From the NCBI GenBank assembly GCA_026195895.1, contig JAPHRO010000036.1, forward strand, positions 1-64,000: DNA of 64,000 nucleotides, written 5' to 3'. The first letter of the stretch is position 1, and every line of letters begins with the position of its first letter. Under the pieces are notes generated by a model. The model made no database searches, was not told the origin of the DNA, and worked only from the letters and a program-made list of their open reading frames with translations. Shown piece by piece: positions 59,904-64,000 of the stretch. Source of the DNA: Gammaproteobacteria bacterium. Its GTDB lineage: Bacteria; Pseudomonadota; Gammaproteobacteria; SZUA-229. A program made the translations under genes and the position numbers.

Positions 59904-62680
59904 ATAACTGGGGAATAAAAAAACGCGTACTATTTCTGGCATTGTTTCCAACTTTGATTATCACGATCTCTCTTGCCAGTTATTTTAGTTTTAACCAGAT
60001 AAGCTATCTGGAAAACACGCTCCACCAAAAAGGCCAGTTAATCGCAAATCACCTGGCACCAGCCAGTGAATATGGTGTATTTTCTGGCAATCTTGACATT
60101 CTTGACAACCTTATTGAAAAAGCTTTATTAGAAAAAGACGTTCTGAACATTACCATTACAAATGCTTACGATGAAACGCTAATAAGCAGACAAAATAAAA
60201 ATCTGTATACTGCCAGCAATACATCTATTATTTCTTCATTCATTGATGAACAGCCTCTAAGCTTCAATTCCCTGATAACTACAACCGAAATAAATATTGA
60301 AGATTTTGAAGAAACGCCTGAAACCAGTTTATTCACTGAGACTCCAGAAACAAAAAGAATAGGCCATGTATATGTCACTTTATCAAGCATATCTACTCGC
60401 GCCCAACAAATAGATGGCCTACTCAAAGGTTTTTTAATTACTATAGCCGGACTAATTCTAACCGCTTTATTGGCTATAAAAATTAGCCACAGCGTGGTTA
60501 ATCCCATGCAGAATCTTACGCAGGCCGTGAGACGAATTGCGCAGGGCGAAACGATAGATCAAATCAATACTGACTCCGGCGGAGAAATAGGCTCACTTGA
60601 ATCAGGTATCAATACGATGGCTAACGAAATACAGCAGGTTCGCCATGATTTACAGACTCAAATAGATAAAGCAACTTTTGAATTGAAAAAAACACTGGAT
60701 GAGCTTGAAATACAAAATATTGAACTTGACCTTGCCAGGAACCAGGCTATTTCTGCCAGCCAGATAAAATCTGAATTTCTTGCTAATATGAGCCATGAAA
60801 TAAGAACGCCCATGAATGGCGTGCTAGGATTCACTGAACTACTTTCTAAATCTGAACTGGATGAGCAACAACGAGACTATGTAACAACCATACGCAGCTC
60901 AGCAAGCAATTTATTAACAATAATTAATGATATTCTTGACTTTTCCAAGATAGAATCTGGAAAATTAAATATCGAAAATATCAGTTTTAATTTATCCCAT
61001 GTTATGGACGATATAGTTTCTATGTTTACGCCCATGGCATATCAAAATGGTCTCGATTTAATCTGTCATCCGTACCCAGACCTTCCATTTACCTTAAATG
61101 GCGACCCATCGAGAATTAGACAGATTATTGTTAATCTGATCGGCAACGCCGTTAAATTCACAACATCTGGCCATATCATTATTCGAACAATTGTTACACA
61201 GCAAACTGATGACAAAATCATATTGAAATTCACCGTAACTGATACCGGCATAGGCATGGACAATATAAGTAAACAGCGTCTATTTACCGCATTTACACAA
61301 GCCGATACTTCCATTAGTCGAAAATTTGGAGGCACCGGCTTAGGGCTGGTGATTTCCAAAAAACTGGCTGAGCTTATGCACGGTGATATTGGTTTCGATA
61401 GCGAACTTAACAAAGGCTCCACTTTCTGGCTCTCGCTACCGCTCGACATTTCTCAATCCGAAAACATTAACCCAAAACATCAGTTACTAACAGATTCCAG
61501 TGTCATTCTGTTTGAACCGAACAGTCAAAACAGATTAGCTATCCGCGCAATGCTCGATTTGCTTGGAGTCAATGCAATTGAAACTGGAAGAATTGATAAA
61601 ATACACGAGCTTGCCAGTAACCCAGATACGCCCATAACAGCCATAATAGCTGGCATTAATCGACCAAATATAAACAATGCATTATTCATTAAGAATCTGG
61701 CCAATACACTGAATAAAATCGACTTACCCTATATTGTTATATCAAGCAGTTTCGACAAAACTGAAAACCAGAAAATTTACGATGCGGGTATAAAATATCT
61801 GATATACAGATGTTCCAAACAGGAACTGATAATGCAGACACTATCCAGGCTTATACATTCCACGGAGGGATATATGAAAAATAAATCTGAGCTTAAATTT
61901 GTCACCATTAATAATGAGAAAAACCTGGCACATCTTCGCGTGCTGCTTGTTGATGACAATGCCATCAACCTGAAACTTGCCACAACCATACTTGAATCAA
62001 GAGGCGTGGACATTACTACAGCAGCCAATGGCGAAGAAGCCATAAAATATGCATCAAATGGATATTATGATTTAATATTCATGGATTTACACATGCCAAA
62101 AGCCGATGGATTCCAAGCAACAGAAACCATAAGAAACACTGACAATCCCTGCCAAAACACAACTATTATTGCTTTAACCGCCAATGCTATGCCAGAAGAA
62201 CAATTACGAGTATTTAACTCTGGAATGAACGACATATTATTAAAACCAATAACAGAAAAACAGTTAATCGATATTTTCAGTCGCTGGCATAATACTGGTG
62301 CCAGAGAAATAAACGGCCTGGAAAAACAGGACCATAAAGATGATGCATTACCAGTCTATGACGAAAATGAAGGCACACAGCTAGCTGGAGGCAAGACTGA
62401 ACTGGCCGCCGAACTTTTTGAGATGCTGATAAAAGAACTGCCCGATCATAAATCGCGGCTGGAAATAGCAAAAAATGCCGATCACATAGATGACCTTAAA
62501 TACGCCACTCACAAACTGCATGGCGCCACCAGTTATTGTGGTGTTCCAAAATTGAGAAAAGCATCCAGGGACCTGGAAGATATAATTGACCATAAAGAAA
62601 CGGTCAAACTGGAGCAGGCATTTTACAATACACTGGCAGCTATTGATGAACTGTTAAACTATCATCTCAAAAATAATTAA
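59900..62680 (+). CDS. Hybrid sensor histidine kinase (HAMP-HisKA-HATPase-REC-HPt, BarA-like architecture)
   Basis: FLANMSHEIRTPMNGVLGFTELL; FGGTGLGLVISKKLAELM; VLLVDDNAINLKLA...IFMDLHMPKADG; HPt ATHKLHGATSYCG. Confidence 0.93.
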   Translation: MNNWGIKKRVLFLALFPTLIITISLASYFSFNQISYLENTLHQKGQLIANHLAPASEYGVFSGNLDILDNLIEKALLEKDVLNITITNAYDETLISRQNKNLYTASNTSIISSFIDEQPLSFNSLITTTEINIEDFEETPETSLFTETPETKRIGHVYVTLSSISTRAQQIDGLLKGFLITIAGLILTALLAIKISHSVVNPMQNLTQAVRRIAQGETIDQINTDSGGEIGSLESGINTMANEIQQVRHDLQTQIDKATFELKKTLDELEIQNIELDLARNQAISASQIKSEFLANMSHEIRTPMNGVLGFTELLSKSELDEQQRDYVTTIRSSASNLLTIINDILDFSKIESGKLNIENISFNLSHVMDDIVSMFTPMAYQNGLDLICHPYPDLPFTLNGDPSRIRQIIVNLIGNAVKFTTSGHIIIRTIVTQQTDDKIILKFTVTDTGIGMDNISKQRLFTAFTQADTSISRKFGGTGLGLVISKKLAELMHGDIGFDSELNKGSTFWLSLPLDISQSENINPKHQLLTDSSVILFEPNSQNRLAIRAMLDLLGVNAIETGRIDKIHELASNPDTPITAIIAGINRPNINNALFIKNLANTLNKIDLPYIVISSSFDKTENQKIYDAGIKYLIYRCSKQELIMQTLSRLIHSTEGYMKNKSELKFVTINNEKNLAHLRVLLVDDNAINLKLATTILESRGVDITTAANGEEAIKYASNGYYDLIFMDLHMPKADGFQATETIRNTDNPCQNTTIIALTANAMPEEQLRVFNSGMNDILLKPITEKQLIDIFSRWHNTGAREINGLEKQDHKDDALPVYDENEGTQLAGGKTELAAELFEMLIKELPDHKSRLEIAKNADHIDDLKYATHKLHGATSYCGVPKLRKASRDLEDIIDHKETVKLEQAFYNTLAAIDELLNYHLKNN

Positions 62681-62735
62681 TATTTAACCTGATTTTATTT
62701 CACGACTGGCGCGTTCAATTAACTCCCAAAAGTTT

Positions 62736-63476
62736 TTACCGGCGAGCACTCAGCATCAATTCTTTCATATTTCTAACCGCATCACTCAAGCCTCTGAATA
62801 CCGACTCTGCTATTATTGCATGACCAATATTAAGCTCTTTTATGTGGGGTATAGCAGCTATCGACGTTACATTCTGATAATTTAAACCATGCCCAGCGTT
62901 AACCTGTAATCCCAGCTCATGACCAAGTTCAACGGATTCTACTATTTTCTTAAACTCCCGTAGCTTTTCATCATGCCCTATCGCATCCGCGAAATGCCCC
63001 GTATGGATTTCTATAACCGGAGCACCACAACGCTTAGCCGCTTCTATCTGTAGCGCATCAGCGTCAATGAACAATGATACTTTTATGTTTGCCTCTGCCA
63101 GGCGACTGCAAGCTTCCTTGATTCTGACTTCCTGACTGACAACATCAAGACCACCTTCGGTTGTCAGCTCTTCTCGGCGCTCTGGTACCAGGCAACAATC
63201 CTCGGGGTTTAATTTTTCTGCGAAAGCCAGCATTTCATCAGTCACTGCCATTTCAAGATTCATCCGCGTCAGCAGTGTATCTTTAATCATGCGCACATCC
63301 CGTTCCTGAATATGCCGACGGTCTTCTCGCAAATGCAATGTAATGGCATCAGCACCCGCCTGCTCTGCCTGCATGGCCGCATAAATCGGATCAGGATAAC
63401 GCGTTCCCCTTGCCTGTCGTAAAGTTGCAACATGGTCGATATTTACACCGAGTAAAATATCTTTGGGATCGAACAT
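62736..63476 (-). CDS. pdxJ: Pyridoxine 5'-phosphate synthase
   Basis: [54 protein letters not shown]. Confidence 0.97.
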   Translation of the reverse strand: MFDPKDILLGVNIDHVATLRQARGTRYPDPIYAAMQAEQAGADAITLHLREDRRHIQERDVRMIKDTLLTRMNLEMAVTDEMLAFAEKLNPEDCCLVPERREELTTEGGLDVVSQEVRIKEACSRLAEANIKVSLFIDADALQIEAAKRCGAPVIEIHTGHFADAIGHDEKLREFKKIVESVELGHELGLQVNAGHGLNYQNVTSIAAIPHIKELNIGHAIIAESVFRGLSDAVRNMKELMLSARR

Positions 63477-63677
63477 TATGTGCTCCTGACTGGCTATTGA
63501 ATAAGGACAATTATTCTATATAAAATTTCCTCTCACGGGTATGTTTAAAAGCATTAAAAAATAAATTTATAATTAGTGCCAGGTTATTGAATAAATGGAA
63601 CTTAATGATCTTCTCTGCTATTGTCATGTAGAATTAATAATTACACCCGGCAGAAGAATAAATACAGGGGACTTCAG

Positions 63678-64000
63678 TTGCTAAATCAACGCTTCTTACG
63701 TTATGGCCTGGGCCTGGCATTGACATTTTTTGTAATCCTGCACGTAACTGGCCACTTCCCTGTACCTATAATCGATACTCTAGAAAATCAGGCTTATGAC
63801 TTTCGTCTGGGCATGACCTTACCCAAAAAGATCGATAAAAAAGTTGTCATTGTCGATATTGACGAAAAGAGTATGAGTGAACTTGGACAATGGCCATGGG
63901 ATAGAAACATCATGGCGCAGATCGTTAATAATCTGTTTGATTATTACCAGATCAAGGTCGCTGGTTTTGATATTGTGTTCGCAGAACAGGATGAAGACCC
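63678..64000 (+). CDS. CHASE2-domain sensor protein, truncated by the window edge
   Basis: TTG start, LNQRFLRYGLGLALTFFVILHVTGHFPVPIIDTLENQAYDFRLGMTLPKKIDKKVVIVDIDEKSMSELGQWPWDRNIMAQIVNNLFDYYQIKVAGFDIVFAEQDED. Confidence 0.8.
   Translation, partial: MLNQRFLRYGLGLALTFFVILHVTGHFPVPIIDTLENQAYDFRLGMTLPKKIDKKVVIVDIDEKSMSELGQWPWDRNIMAQIVNNLFDYYQIKVAGFDIVFAEQDED

Overview
This is a gammaproteobacterial chromosome segment, almost entirely coding. The core is conserved housekeeping: tilS, accA, truD, nei-like, uvrB, galU, alr, dnaB, rplI, rpsR, rpsF, cysS, rne, rluC, sppA-like, rlmD, cysM and pdxJ. The left ~4.1 kb is accessory: a tyrosine recombinase sits at the 3' end of a tRNA-Ser(TGA) gene, with an XRE-type regulator and a ~1.07 kb GC-rich stretch (about 295-1366) without a credible protein gene. 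That stretch is dense in hairpins, many with GNRA loops, and ends in a strong intrinsic terminator. I read it as a giant ornate non-coding RNA on a mobile element, comparable in size and context to GOLLD/ROOL-type RNAs, but I cannot assign it to a family without a covariance-model search. Its 3' half has five independent hairpins with different stems that all present a GUGGUN hexaloop; this is the most striking unexplained pattern in the window. Other notable loci: a LuxR/LuxI locus translationally coupled to a REC-GGDEF-EAL protein; a frameshifted TetR gene next to an RND/MMPL exporter; an orphan glutamyl-tRNA synthetase C-terminal domain beside cysS; a CXXCH-containing hybrid sensor kinase; a CHASE2-Ser/Thr kinase/PP2C/FHA operon; a TonB receptor/binding protein/hybrid kinase cassette; and a 123-bp MITE-like inverted repeat in the ribosomal protein cluster. 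All calls come from reading the sequence and supplied translations; no searches were run.
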